From contig NZ_KE695651.1 in the NCBI RefSeq assembly GCF_000454065.1, positions 192,258-256,257 of the forward strand: a stretch of 64,000 bases of DNA, given 5' to 3'. Shown here piece after piece: positions 1-10,465 of this stretch (positions are counted from its first letter, which is position 1; each line of letters starts with the position of its first letter). Both the position numbers and the translations under genes were made by a program. The notes below the pieces were generated by a model, which made no database searches, was not told where the DNA came from, and worked only from the letters and a program-made list of their open reading frames with translations. This DNA comes from Brevibacillus thermoruber 423 (GTDB lineage Bacteria; Bacillota; Bacilli; Brevibacillales; Brevibacillaceae).

Positions 1-2
1 TA

Positions 3-3000
3 AAACAGCGGTTCCAGATTCCGCTTGCTTTGAAAGATGTCTTTCAACATCCAACCATTTATGAATTGAGCAAATTTATCGAGTCACAGACTTGCATCGC
101 GGAAGAGCCGAAATTGCTGCCGGCCGGAAACAAGGAGCAGAAGAGAGACTTGTCGTTTGCACAAAAGCGGCTCTGGTTTATCAATGAATGGCAAGGAACC
201 AGTTCCTTGTACAACCTGCCCAACTATTTTGAAATAACGGGACCTCTAGACTACGATGCGTTTGTTGCCAGCCTGGAGTCTGTGCTGGCCCGTCATGAAG
301 TGTTGAGGGCCAACTTTTTCGAGGAGGATGGCCGTCCTTTCCAGATTGTTGATGCCTCAAAAAAGAGCAATCTGGAGCTTGTCTCTTTATCCGGGCTTCC
401 ATACGAATCAGCCAGGCAAACAGCTCTTCAGGCGATGGCGGAAGACGCGAGGATCCCGTTCGACCTGACTTCCGATCCGCTATACCGGTTTACGCTGTAT
501 CATCTGGCGGATAATCGGCATCTCTTTTACTACAATGTCCATCATATCGTCTGGGACGGCTGGTCGAATTACGTGTTCCAATCCGACCTGCTCAAGAAAT
601 ACAACGACATGACGGGCGGGACGGACTGTGAGGCGCAGGAAGGCCGGGAAGGGCATGTCATTCAATACAGCGACTATGTGTGCTGGCAGAATGCTTTTAT
701 CGATTCCCCCGTTTATCGGGAGCAGATGGATTTTTGGAAAAAGCAGCTTGCAACCGAGCCCCCGTCTATCAAGCTCATGGCGAATCAGAAAAAAACACGT
801 CCGGATTCTCATGATGGGGCAGTAAGTATGTTCCGGATCCCGAATGAACTGTTGGAGCAATTGAAGGCGTTTTGCAAACAACATCATACGACCCCGTTCA
901 TGGCGATGCTTTCGCTCTTTACACTGTTGATTTATCGCTTGTCGCAGGAAAAAGACATTGCGATTGGTACGACTTCCGCAGGGCGGAATCACGCCAAGCT
1001 GGAGGGGTTAATCGGCTTTTTCGTAAACACGTTGGTGATCCGAAATGAAATCCGCGAAGGCTCCAGCTTTGCAGAGCTTGTACAGCAGGTAAGCGACACT
1101 GCGGTAAAAGCATTCTCATATGGCGACGTCCCGTTTGACAAGGTGGTGGAAGAGCTTCAACCGCATCGTTCTGTCAACCGGCAGCCTCTGTTTCAATATA
1201 TGTTCAGCTTCCAGGACTTTTCGTTTGAGTTTGACCATGGAAAGAACCTGACTGTCAGCGAACCGGTTCCCCTCCATAACCAGACTGCCAAGTTTGATCT
1301 GACGCTGTTTATCGAACGGAGCGGCGACGAATATATCGGGAAATGGGAGTATCGGACCGATTTGTATCAGGAAGAGACGATCGAGCGGTTTAGTTCGCAT
1401 TTTCTGCAGCTTTGTCGGGGGGTGCTGGAACAGCCGTTCATTCCTGTTGAACAGGTTCCCGTGATGAGCGAGACGGAAAAACGGTTCATGATCCACACGT
1501 TTAATGAGACGGCCTGCGAGTTCCCGGATGTTGCCCTGCACGAATGGTTTGAAGCCCAAGCGAAGCGGACGCCGGACAACATCGCCGCCGAGTATGAAGG
1601 GGAGTGCCTGACTTACAAAGAGCTGGATGAAAAGGCGAATCAGCTTGCTCACTTGCTGCGGGAAAAGGGCGTAACGGTCGACACGCCGGTGGGGGTATGC
1701 ATGGAGCGCTCCTTGGAGCTGATCGTGTCCATCATGGGAATTTTGAAGGCGGGTGGAGCTTATCTGCCAATCGATACGGAAGTCCCCTGGGAACGGGCTT
1801 ACGCCATTTTGCGGGATGCGCAGGCTTCGATTTGCCTGACACAGCCGGGGACAAGTCTACAGGAAGGAACAGATATCGAACTGCTTTCCTATTTGCTGCA
1901 CGAGAGCCTTTTGGACGGATATCCAGTCACGAAGCCGGATGTTTCCGTCACTCCGGAGAATCTCGTATCCATCTATTACACGTCAGGCTCGACCGGAAAG
2001 CCAAAAGGTGTCAGCAACACGCATAAAGGCTGGGTCAACCGGATGAACTGGATGCAGAACAAGCATCGTTTGAAGGCGCATGAAGTCGTACTGCAAAAGA
2101 CGATTTTGACGTTTGACGATTCCGCCGTTGAAATTTTCTGGCCATTGACCGTCGGAGCGAAAATCGCGTTTCTTCCCAAGGGAGCGCACCGGGACCCTGT
2201 CAGCATCATCGAATATGCGATAAAGCACAATGTTTCTTTGCTTCAGTTTGTACCGAGCATGCTGAAAATGGTCCTGGAGCAAATCACTCCTCTTCAGAGA
2301 CGACAATTGACAAACCTGCGCATTGTCGTGTCCAGCGGAGAAGCATTGCACGCCGACGTGGTCCGCTCGTTCTATGAAAGGATGCCGGGCAAGCTGTTTA
2401 ACACATGGGGGGCAACGGAGGTTTCTATTGATTCCACCTGCTATGATTGCGAGCCTGAGCCGGAGAACGGCTCGGAAATCGTTTCCGTAGGACGTCCGAT
2501 AGACAATAACCGCATCTATGTTCTGGACAAGTTCCTGGAACCGGTTCCGCCAGGCGTCCCTGGTGATTTGTATATTGCCGGCATAGGCTTGGCCAGAGGA
2601 TATATCAACAATCCGGAGAGAACGAGTCAGTCCTTTATCCCCGATCCGTTTTATCCGGGAGAGTGCATGTACCGGACAGGCGACAGAGGGTACTTCAAGC
2701 CGGATGGAAACATTATGTTCCTCGGCCGTCAGGACAATCAAATCAAGTTGAGAGGAATGCGGGTCGAGCTTGGAGAGATCGAAACCACGCTCAGGTCCAT
2801 CGACGGGGTTTCCGGGGCTGTGGTCATCGTGCATAAAACCGAGAGCGACGTCCAATATTTGGCTGCTTACTACACGTCCGCAAAAGGCAGTATTCCGCCC
2901 GGCGCATTGAAGCATGAGCTGAAAAAGTTGCTGCCGGAGTACATGGTACCGAGCTATTACGTACAAGTACAGGCATTCCCGCTAAATGCCAACGGGAAAA

Positions 3001-6000
3001 TCGACCGGCAGCAGCTGCCCAAGCCAACCGAACGCGATCTGGCTTCCGCCGGCGCTTACGTCGCCCCGAAAAACGATAGAGAACAAGCCATTTTATCTAT
3101 TTGGCGTGAGAAATTAGGAGTGCAAAAAACGGGTGTCCAGGATAACTTTTTCGAATTAGGCGGCCATTCTTTACTAGCGGTGCAGATTATTTCAGAAATC
3201 AACAAAAAATGCGGGTCAAAGCTTTACGTGAAAGACTTGTTTGAAAATCCAACGGTTGAAACATTGGCTGGCGTTTTGGAAAGACGTGCGACCAGCGACG
3301 CAAACAGTCCGGTTACCCAGGCCGCTGACCGCGATCAGCAGTTCCCCCTGTCGGATTCGCAAAAGCGGGTTTGGTTTTTGGATCAGCTCTATCAAGACAC
3401 CAAATACAACATGCCGCTGGTGTTGAAATTCCACGGGTCTGCTGATGCGGAAAAATTGCGCGATTGCCTCAACCAACTGATCGCCCGACATGAATCGCTG
3501 CGTACCGCTTTCCGCAATAAAAACGGGGAGCCCGTGCAGATCATCCTGCCCCAGGCCGACATTTCTCTGCAGGTGGAGGAGTGGGGAGAGCAGGAGTTGC
3601 AGCGGATTGTGCGACGTGAGACGTCCATTCCGTTTGATCTCGCTGCGGCACCTTTGGCAAGAGCTCGTCTGGTGAAAGGGAAGTCAGCCGATGTGCTGAT
3701 TCTCGTCTTCCATCATATTATCTGTGATGGCTGGTCACTAAAGGTAATCAAGGAAGAACTGCTCAAGCTGTATGGCGGCGAAGAAACGTTTTTGGACGAT
3801 CAACCTGTACAATATGTCGACTACCTTTTAAGACACAATCATTTTATCAATCAGGCCGAGTACCAGGATCAGCTTTCCTATTGGATCAAAAAGTTTGACG
3901 GAGAGATTCCGCTGCTGCAGCTTCCCATGAACAGACGGCGAAAAAGGGAGGGCGAGGTAGAGAATGAAACGCTGAGAACAGCCTTGTCTTCAAAAGTCTC
4001 AGCAGATATCAAAGCGTTCAGCCAGCAGCGAAGGGTCACTCCCTTTATGACGATGCTGTCTGTTTTCGGCCTGCTGCTGTCCAGACTGTCCCAGCAAAAC
4101 GATCTTGTCATCGGAACTCCCGTAGTCAATCGGAATTCTTCTGAATTGGAGCAATCGGTGGGACTTTACCTCAATACGCTGCCGTTGCGGCTGGTTCTGG
4201 ACCAACATGCAGCCTACAGGGACGTATTGGACCAGACAAAACAAACAGTGCTCGAGGCGTTTGCCAATCAAGATATTCCGTTTGAAAAAATTGTGGAAGT
4301 AGTGAATCCGAATCGAAATCTAAACCAAAATCCGCTGTTTGATGTGTTGATCAATTACCGCAATTTTGAAGAAACCAAAACATCTGTCACCCAGAACCTG
4401 TTGGTTGAAGAAATCGAACAGGACGAAATCGAATCGAAATTTTTCATGACGCTCTACATTGAAGAAACAAGCAGCGGCTTCCAACTGGCGCTTGCCTATC
4501 AAAACCATATGTTTGAAAAGGCGAGAATGCAGGAATTCCTCAATCAATTCGTTCACCTGCTAAAGCAAGCCATCCAGTCGCCGGATCTGGCTGTCGGGTC
4601 CTTTTCGCTGGTGACGCCGGAAGCAAAGAGGATTTTGCCTGATCCTGCAGAAAGCCTGCGGACGATCAAGTTTCCGCGCATCACGCGGAACATAAAGCAT
4701 TGGAGCGAGCTAATCCCCCAACAGATCGCCGTGGAAGATGCGGGTACAAGCTATACCTATCGGCAGTTGTTCCAGGATTCCATGCAGATTGCCATTGGCT
4801 TGCGCAGGCGAGGGGTAAAATCGGGGGATGTCGTCGCGCTGTATGGGGACAGAAGCTATGAAATGGTCGCCGCCATGATCGGCGTACATTTGGCAGATGC
4901 CGTTTTTATGAACCTGGACACGCAGTTGCCTGTCAAAAGAATGGAATCGATGCTGCAAAGCGCAAATCCGCGCCTGATGCTGACCGCCGGGCCTCTTCAG
5001 CCGACGCATCAAGGCACGGAATCGAAGCTGCCTGCCTATAAAGTAAGTGAGCTGATCAGTGACAAGACAGAGGAAAACGAAGGCTTTGCACCGGAAGAGG
5101 CTTGCGGGTATGCCTATATTTTCTTTACTTCCGGAACGACAGGGGAGCCAAAGGGCATTCTGGGCACGCATAATGGCTTGGCGCATTTCCTGGATTGGCA
5201 GCGAAACCAGTTTGCCGTGACACCGGCGGATCGCAGCGCGCAGTTAACCAATAGTACATTTGACGTGTTTTTGCGGGATGTCTTTTTGCCTCTGACAAGC
5301 GGCGCTACACTCGTCATTCCTTCCAGGCAGGAGACGGAAATCGTCGATTGGCTCGCCGAGAAAAGGATAACGCTGCTTCATGCGGTGCCGTCACTGGCCG
5401 ACCATTGGTTGTCGCAGTCGAAAAACGTCAAGCATCTGCATACGCTCAGGCATATATTTTTCGCAGGCGAACCATTGACGGGCGCTCTGGTTCGTTCCTG
5501 GCGGAAAGTGACCGATGCGCAAATCAATAACTTCTATGGCCAAACCGAAACAACGCTGGCGAAATGCTTCCATATCGTGCCGGAGGAATTCTGCGAGGAA
5601 GTGATCCCGATAGGAAAGCCGATTCCGGATACGCAATTGCTCGTTGTCAATCAGCAGAATCAACTGTGCGGGGTTGGGGAACCAGGAGAGATCGTTGTTA
5701 GAACCCCCTATCGGACGGCCGGTTACCTGGACAAGCAAGCAGGGCCGTTTACGCCAAATTTCTTCCGTCCGCAAGACGATGACCGTTTGTACCGTACCGG
5801 CGATCTCGGCTTGTATCGTCCCGATGGAAGTCTGGAGATTATGGGGCGGGCAGACGATCAAATCAAGATCAGAGGCGTTCGCATCCATAAAAATGAAATA
5901 GCTGCGGCGATTTTGCGGCAGATCGACGCAAAACAGTGCGTGATCATGGACATGATGGAGGCCGGCCACATCCAGCTGCATGCCTACATTGTGATGGAAG

Positions 6001-6458
6001 GCAAGCGCAAGCTGCATTCCGAACAGCTGCGGAAGCAGTTGCGCCATGAATTGCCCCTCGCCATGATCCCGAACCGGTTTGTGCAGATCGACGAGGTGCC
6101 TGTAACCAAAAACGGCAAGGTCGATCGAAAGAAACTGGCTGCCATGCGAGCTGCCGAAGCTGGCAACGAGAACGATCACTTGCAAAACCCGGTGGAAGGG
6201 GAACTGAAGAAGATATGGCTTGAGCTGCTGCCTGTCTCATCCATTGGAGCAAGCAGTAACTTCTTTGAATGCGGGGGACATTCGCTTCTGATGGTGAAAA
6301 TGATCGCCCGCATAAGCGAACGGCTTGGCTACGAGGCCAGCCTGATGGAAATTTTTGAGCATCCAACCATCCGAGAACTGGCTGCTTGCCTGCAAAAGAA
6401 GAAAAAGAAAAGCGATCTTCCCATTCAAAAAGTAACAAGGGTTAGACAAAAACTGTAA
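3..6458 (+). CDS. Non-ribosomal peptide synthetase, [T]-C-A-T-C-A-T, 5' end outside window
   Basis: This is an assembly-line enzyme that activates and condenses two amino acids. The frame is open to the left edge, and the first codons encode the end of a carrier domain, so an upstream module exists and the true start is not visible. C1 has HHIVWDG at nt 540-560. A1 (about 1530-3030) has YTSGSTGKPKG, YRTGD and NANGKID. T1 has LGGHS near 3160. C2 has HHIICDG near 3714. A2 (about 4690-6150) has FTSGTTGEPKG, and T2 has CGGHS near 6275. Aligned by hand to GrsA, the pocket codes are DDVQVSTID(K) for A1 and DVRHFAFLA(K) for A2. I recognise neither, but the extra Asp residues in A1 would suit an amine-bearing substrate. 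There is no epimerase or methyltransferase domain. Confidence 0.95.
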   Translation, partial: KQRFQIPLALKDVFQHPTIYELSKFIESQTCIAEEPKLLPAGNKEQKRDLSFAQKRLWFINEWQGTSSLYNLPNYFEITGPLDYDAFVASLESVLARHEVLRANFFEEDGRPFQIVDASKKSNLELVSLSGLPYESARQTALQAMAEDARIPFDLTSDPLYRFTLYHLADNRHLFYYNVHHIVWDGWSNYVFQSDLLKKYNDMTGGTDCEAQEGREGHVIQYSDYVCWQNAFIDSPVYREQMDFWKKQLATEPPSIKLMANQKKTRPDSHDGAVSMFRIPNELLEQLKAFCKQHHTTPFMAMLSLFTLLIYRLSQEKDIAIGTTSAGRNHAKLEGLIGFFVNTLVIRNEIREGSSFAELVQQVSDTAVKAFSYGDVPFDKVVEELQPHRSVNRQPLFQYMFSFQDFSFEFDHGKNLTVSEPVPLHNQTAKFDLTLFIERSGDEYIGKWEYRTDLYQEETIERFSSHFLQLCRGVLEQPFIPVEQVPVMSETEKRFMIHTFNETACEFPDVALHEWFEAQAKRTPDNIAAEYEGECLTYKELDEKANQLAHLLREKGVTVDTPVGVCMERSLELIVSIMGILKAGGAYLPIDTEVPWERAYAILRDAQASICLTQPGTSLQEGTDIELLSYLLHESLLDGYPVTKPDVSVTPENLVSIYYTSGSTGKPKGVSNTHKGWVNRMNWMQNKHRLKAHEVVLQKTILTFDDSAVEIFWPLTVGAKIAFLPKGAHRDPVSIIEYAIKHNVSLLQFVPSMLKMVLEQITPLQRRQLTNLRIVVSSGEALHADVVRSFYERMPGKLFNTWGATEVSIDSTCYDCEPEPENGSEIVSVGRPIDNNRIYVLDKFLEPVPPGVPGDLYIAGIGLARGYINNPERTSQSFIPDPFYPGECMYRTGDRGYFKPDGNIMFLGRQDNQIKLRGMRVELGEIETTLRSIDGVSGAVVIVHKTESDVQYLAAYYTSAKGSIPPGALKHELKKLLPEYMVPSYYVQVQAFPLNANGKIDRQQLPKPTERDLASAGAYVAPKNDREQAILSIWREKLGVQKTGVQDNFFELGGHSLLAVQIISEINKKCGSKLYVKDLFENPTVETLAGVLERRATSDANSPVTQAADRDQQFPLSDSQKRVWFLDQLYQDTKYNMPLVLKFHGSADAEKLRDCLNQLIARHESLRTAFRNKNGEPVQIILPQADISLQVEEWGEQELQRIVRRETSIPFDLAAAPLARARLVKGKSADVLILVFHHIICDGWSLKVIKEELLKLYGGEETFLDDQPVQYVDYLLRHNHFINQAEYQDQLSYWIKKFDGEIPLLQLPMNRRRKREGEVENETLRTALSSKVSADIKAFSQQRRVTPFMTMLSVFGLLLSRLSQQNDLVIGTPVVNRNSSELEQSVGLYLNTLPLRLVLDQHAAYRDVLDQTKQTVLEAFANQDIPFEKIVEVVNPNRNLNQNPLFDVLINYRNFEETKTSVTQNLLVEEIEQDEIESKFFMTLYIEETSSGFQLALAYQNHMFEKARMQEFLNQFVHLLKQAIQSPDLAVGSFSLVTPEAKRILPDPAESLRTIKFPRITRNIKHWSELIPQQIAVEDAGTSYTYRQLFQDSMQIAIGLRRRGVKSGDVVALYGDRSYEMVAAMIGVHLADAVFMNLDTQLPVKRMESMLQSANPRLMLTAGPLQPTHQGTESKLPAYKVSELISDKTEENEGFAPEEACGYAYIFFTSGTTGEPKGILGTHNGLAHFLDWQRNQFAVTPADRSAQLTNSTFDVFLRDVFLPLTSGATLVIPSRQETEIVDWLAEKRITLLHAVPSLADHWLSQSKNVKHLHTLRHIFFAGEPLTGALVRSWRKVTDAQINNFYGQTETTLAKCFHIVPEEFCEEVIPIGKPIPDTQLLVVNQQNQLCGVGEPGEIVVRTPYRTAGYLDKQAGPFTPNFFRPQDDDRLYRTGDLGLYRPDGSLEIMGRADDQIKIRGVRIHKNEIAAAILRQIDAKQCVIMDMMEAGHIQLHAYIVMEGKRKLHSEQLRKQLRHELPLAMIPNRFVQIDEVPVTKNGKVDRKKLAAMRAAEAGNENDHLQNPVEGELKKIWLELLPVSSIGASSNFFECGGHSLLMVKMIARISERLGYEASLMEIFEHPTIRELAACLQKKKKKSDLPIQKVTRVRQKL

Positions 6459-6487
6459 TGTGTCCAACCCGAAAAGGAAGGGATAAC

Positions 6488-9400
6488 ATGTGCTCATTTT
6501 CAGCAGGAAATGAAGTATACTTGCTGCCATCTTCCTACGAACAAAACAGAATCTGGTTTTTTGAACAAATGGTCCCACATAGCGCGACCTATCATATTCC
6601 GCTGCAGCTAAAAATAACAGGAGAATTGAAGCCGGATGTCCTGACGAGAACACTTCAAAAAATCATAGAGCGACATGAAATTTTGCGAACCACTTTTGTT
6701 GAAATAGAAGGGGAACTGAAGCAAAAGGTTTCCCTTCAAGCTCCCCCCTTGACGCTTGAACCAAAAAGAATGGAGGAGTTGGAGCGGGAGCAGCCCTTTT
6801 CGGAATACCTCCAGAAATTTGCGCTGGAGCCTTTTGATTTGGAGAATGGCCCGTTAATCAAATTTCAGTTGATCGAAGTCAATCCAGGCTACCATTATCT
6901 GTTGATCAATATTCACCATATTATCTTTGATGCCTGGTCGCTGGAGGTTCTGAAAAAAGAACTGGTAACCATCTACCCGATGATCGAACAGGGCCGAGTC
7001 GAGAGATACGAGGAGCTTCCTTTGCAATACGCAGACTACGCAAACTGGCAAAGAGAGAGGCTGGAAGGAGAGCATTTGCAGAAAAAGCTGCACTTTTGGC
7101 AGCAGCATCTGGATCAAGTCCCTGCGTTGCTGGAGCTCCCGACCGACCGACCGAGACCCAAGGAACAGTCTTACGCGGGGGGCAATGTAAAATTTGAAAT
7201 TCCCGGCGCCTTGGTCGAACCGATCAACATGTTTTGCCGATCCCATCAGGCCACTCATTACACCTTTTTTCTGGCCGTATTCAATGTGCTTCTCTACCGC
7301 TATACCGGGCAAAAAGACATTGTGATCGGTACGCCGATTGCCAACCGTTCTCATCCGTTTACGCAAGACCTGATCGGCTTTTTCGTCAATACGTTGCCGG
7401 TTCGGACCTTTATCCGACCGTACAGCAGCTTCCACAAAATCATCAAAGAAACGATCAAATCCTTTCTGCTGACGTATGAAAACAACGAGGTTCCTTTTGA
7501 AAAACTGGTACAGGAATTGAACCCGGACCGAGACAGCAGCTATCATCCGTTTTTTCAGGCGCTCTTTACTCTCCATGAGGGTCAGGAAGAGTATACAGAC
7601 GTACCATTTGCGATTGAAAACGAAAAGATCAATACGAATACGTCGAAGTTTGACCTGGTGCTGTACATTTCATGCGAAGGCGGGAAAATGTCAGGCGAGA
7701 TCGAATTTAGCACCGATCTTTTCAATCGAAAAACAATCGAACGTTTTAGTCAGCACTACATAACATTGATCAGAGAAATCTTGAGCAACCCGGAAAAGCC
7801 GATTTGTAAGCTGAATCTGTTAACGAAAGAGGAGAGGAAGAGGCTGCACTCCCAAAATCTGCTGCTTGCCAGGATGACTCCCCAGTTTATCCATACCCTG
7901 GTGGAGCAAAAGGGACGGCTGATGCCGGACAGGATTGCGGTCAAAGGGCATGAGCAAGCCTTTACATATAAAGAGCTGAATCAACGGTCAAATCAAATCG
8001 CACATGAGCTGGTCAGCCGAGGAGTTCAGCCGGGCAGCATCGTCGGCATTCGTCTGAAGCGATCACCCGAGCAAATCGCAGCTTTGCTGGGAGTGTTGAA
8101 AAGCGGCTGCGTGTATATGCCCGTCGATCCTGCGCTGCCGATTGAGCGGGTGAGAATCATGGCGGAAGATGCCCAATCGACTGTCATGATCACAGACGAT
8201 CCCTTGTTCCATGCGTGGAAAGAGAACATGACGATTCTTGCGCCTCGGGACATTTTCGACAGGCAGCCTGCCGACGAGCTTGAAGGGACGCTTTCTCTTT
8301 GCCCCGAGGAAGCCTTGGCCTATGTCATTTATACGTCGGGAACGACAGGGAAGCCCAAGGGGGTCGGCATTACGCATGCGTCTCTGGTGAACCATATCAC
8401 CGGTTTTCTTCAGGAGTTTCCGTTCAGCCCAGAGGAAAAGGTGCTCCAAAACATCGGCTGCAGCTTTGACCCGGCGATGACAGAGATTTTTTGTTCGCTG
8501 ATCGGCGGGGGAACATTGGTTATCACCCACCCTGACAAGCAATTCGACACGGACTATTTGGGAGATTTGATCAGAGACGAACGGATTACGCGAGCCCAGC
8601 TTTTCCACAGCTTGCTGGAGAAGCTGCTGGATCAGCCTGCGTTTACCCAAAACAGCCATCTCCGATATGTATTTACGGGCGGAGAGGCCTTGCAGCACAA
8701 GCTCGTTCGAAAATTTGCCGAAAAGATGGACAGCGGGATTCCGCTGATTAACTTGTACGGGCCGACAGAAGCGTGTGTGGCCGCAAGCTACTGGAAGTGC
8801 GACGCTGACCAGGACTGCTTGATTGCACCGATCGGCAAACCGTTCCCCCATTATCATCTCGTAGTGCTGGACGAACATTTTCAACCGGTCCCGCAAGGTG
8901 TCATCGGGGAGCTGTTTATCGGCGGGCCCGGTGTAGCCAAAGGGTACGTAAACAATCAAGAGCTGACGGAAAAGGCCTTTCCTCTGATCGACATAACGGG
9001 GACAACGCAGCGATACTATCGTACCGGAGATTTGGTCAAACAACTCGACTCGGGAGATTATTTGTTTGTTTCGCGGAAAGATAGCCAAGTCAAAGTCAGG
9101 GGATTCCGCATTGAACTGGAAGAAATTCAACATGCGCTGCTGCAGCAGCCGGAAATCAGCGAGGCGGCCGTTCTGGTCGAAGAGGTGCACGGCGATAAAA
9201 AAATTTTCGCGTTTCTTGTCAAACAAACCGGGATGTCGCTTACGGCCAAGGAATTGAAAAAACGCCTAGCCACAAAACTGCCTCATTACATGATTCCGCA
9301 CGTGGTCAACTGGCTGGACAAATTGCCGGTGACGCTTCACGGAAAGCTGGATAAAAGCCGGCTCTCGTTTGAAAAAAATGCGTTGGAAAGCGAAGAGAAA

Positions 9401-10465
9401 ATACAGCCTCGAACCAAGCTGGAACAGCAGCTGGCTGCTATCTGGAGAGAAGTATTGCATGTTAGCGAGATCGGGATCAACGAAGACTTTTTTGATCTGG
9501 GAGGACACAGCATCAAAGTCATTGAGATCGTCGGTTTGCTGCGAAAACGCATGAACGTAAGGCTTGCTCCTTCACATTTGTTTCTTTACAGAACCATTGA
9601 AGCTTTGGGAGAGTACTTGCAAGCGGAAGACGACACTCCAGATGACAGCGGGATTGTTGTGAAGCTGAAAGAAAGTCGCTGCGATGACCCCCCCTTGTTT
9701 CTGATTCATCCCGGGGGAGGAGGAACGATATGCTATGTTCCCCTCGTCAGGAATATTGATCGGGACATCAGCATGTACGGGATACAGTCACAAGGCTATG
9801 AGAAAAATACGGCCCCGCTCCATGATATAAGGGAGATGGCGGCCTTGTATGTAAAGGAAATGCAAAAGATTCAGCCCAAGGGACCGTACCAGCTCGCGGG
9901 GTGGTCGATGGGGGGAACCATCGCTGTTGAAATGGCCCGGATTCTGGAAGCAAACGGGGAACCGATCGTGTTTCTCGGTTTACTCGATGCGCATCCGTTT
10001 GATGAGGCAGCCACCAGGGAGCATCGCGAAGATCCGTTGACCGTGTGGGCAAGCAGCCTGTCGATTGATACGGAAACATTCGCCGGGCTTACTGAAACGG
10101 AAAAATGTCAGATGATTTTGGAAGCAGCGGTGCGAAGCAAGCGATTGCCGCCAAATGCCGAATTGGAAGACGTACATCGCATTATCAACGTCATGGCTGC
10201 CAATAACATGGCATGCGACCGCTACGTCTTCTCTGCCCCCATCAAAACGGATTTGCATATTCTCGCTTGCGAGGAGATCGATCCGAGCAACCCCCATGAG
10301 CTGGTTGACATCGAGAAGTGGAAAAAAAGAACGACGGGAAGGGTCTACACCTATTCCTTGAGAGGACACCACAACAATTTGATGGCATCTCCGCAGGTGG
10401 AACATGTAGGGAAAACAATCTCGGAAATTTTGAAATTGGAGCTGAGCTTATGCAAGCACGGTTGA
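6488..10465 (+). CDS. Terminal NRPS module, C-A-T-TE
   Basis: This adds the last amino acid and releases the peptide. The C domain carries HHIIFDA near nt 6914; its final Gly is replaced by Ala, but the catalytic second His is kept. The A domain (about 7880-9360) has YTSGTTGKPKG and YRTGD, with a hand-read pocket code DPTQFGLVA(K) that I cannot assign. The carrier has LGGHS near 9500. The thioesterase (about 9650-10440) has the GWSMGG nucleophile near 9898, an Asp in LLDAHP and a His in RGHHNN, so its triad looks complete. ATG 6488 is preferred over 6458 because AAGGAAGGG lies just upstream; 6458 overlaps the previous stop and has no such site. The gene is co-transcribed with the preceding NRPS. 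Confidence 0.95.
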   Translation: MCSFSAGNEVYLLPSSYEQNRIWFFEQMVPHSATYHIPLQLKITGELKPDVLTRTLQKIIERHEILRTTFVEIEGELKQKVSLQAPPLTLEPKRMEELEREQPFSEYLQKFALEPFDLENGPLIKFQLIEVNPGYHYLLINIHHIIFDAWSLEVLKKELVTIYPMIEQGRVERYEELPLQYADYANWQRERLEGEHLQKKLHFWQQHLDQVPALLELPTDRPRPKEQSYAGGNVKFEIPGALVEPINMFCRSHQATHYTFFLAVFNVLLYRYTGQKDIVIGTPIANRSHPFTQDLIGFFVNTLPVRTFIRPYSSFHKIIKETIKSFLLTYENNEVPFEKLVQELNPDRDSSYHPFFQALFTLHEGQEEYTDVPFAIENEKINTNTSKFDLVLYISCEGGKMSGEIEFSTDLFNRKTIERFSQHYITLIREILSNPEKPICKLNLLTKEERKRLHSQNLLLARMTPQFIHTLVEQKGRLMPDRIAVKGHEQAFTYKELNQRSNQIAHELVSRGVQPGSIVGIRLKRSPEQIAALLGVLKSGCVYMPVDPALPIERVRIMAEDAQSTVMITDDPLFHAWKENMTILAPRDIFDRQPADELEGTLSLCPEEALAYVIYTSGTTGKPKGVGITHASLVNHITGFLQEFPFSPEEKVLQNIGCSFDPAMTEIFCSLIGGGTLVITHPDKQFDTDYLGDLIRDERITRAQLFHSLLEKLLDQPAFTQNSHLRYVFTGGEALQHKLVRKFAEKMDSGIPLINLYGPTEACVAASYWKCDADQDCLIAPIGKPFPHYHLVVLDEHFQPVPQGVIGELFIGGPGVAKGYVNNQELTEKAFPLIDITGTTQRYYRTGDLVKQLDSGDYLFVSRKDSQVKVRGFRIELEEIQHALLQQPEISEAAVLVEEVHGDKKIFAFLVKQTGMSLTAKELKKRLATKLPHYMIPHVVNWLDKLPVTLHGKLDKSRLSFEKNALESEEKIQPRTKLEQQLAAIWREVLHVSEIGINEDFFDLGGHSIKVIEIVGLLRKRMNVRLAPSHLFLYRTIEALGEYLQAEDDTPDDSGIVVKLKESRCDDPPLFLIHPGGGGTICYVPLVRNIDRDISMYGIQSQGYEKNTAPLHDIREMAALYVKEMQKIQPKGPYQLAGWSMGGTIAVEMARILEANGEPIVFLGLLDAHPFDEAATREHREDPLTVWASSLSIDTETFAGLTETEKCQMILEAAVRSKRLPPNAELEDVHRIINVMAANNMACDRYVFSAPIKTDLHILACEEIDPSNPHELVDIEKWKKRTTGRVYTYSLRGHHNNLMASPQVEHVGKTISEILKLELSLCKHG

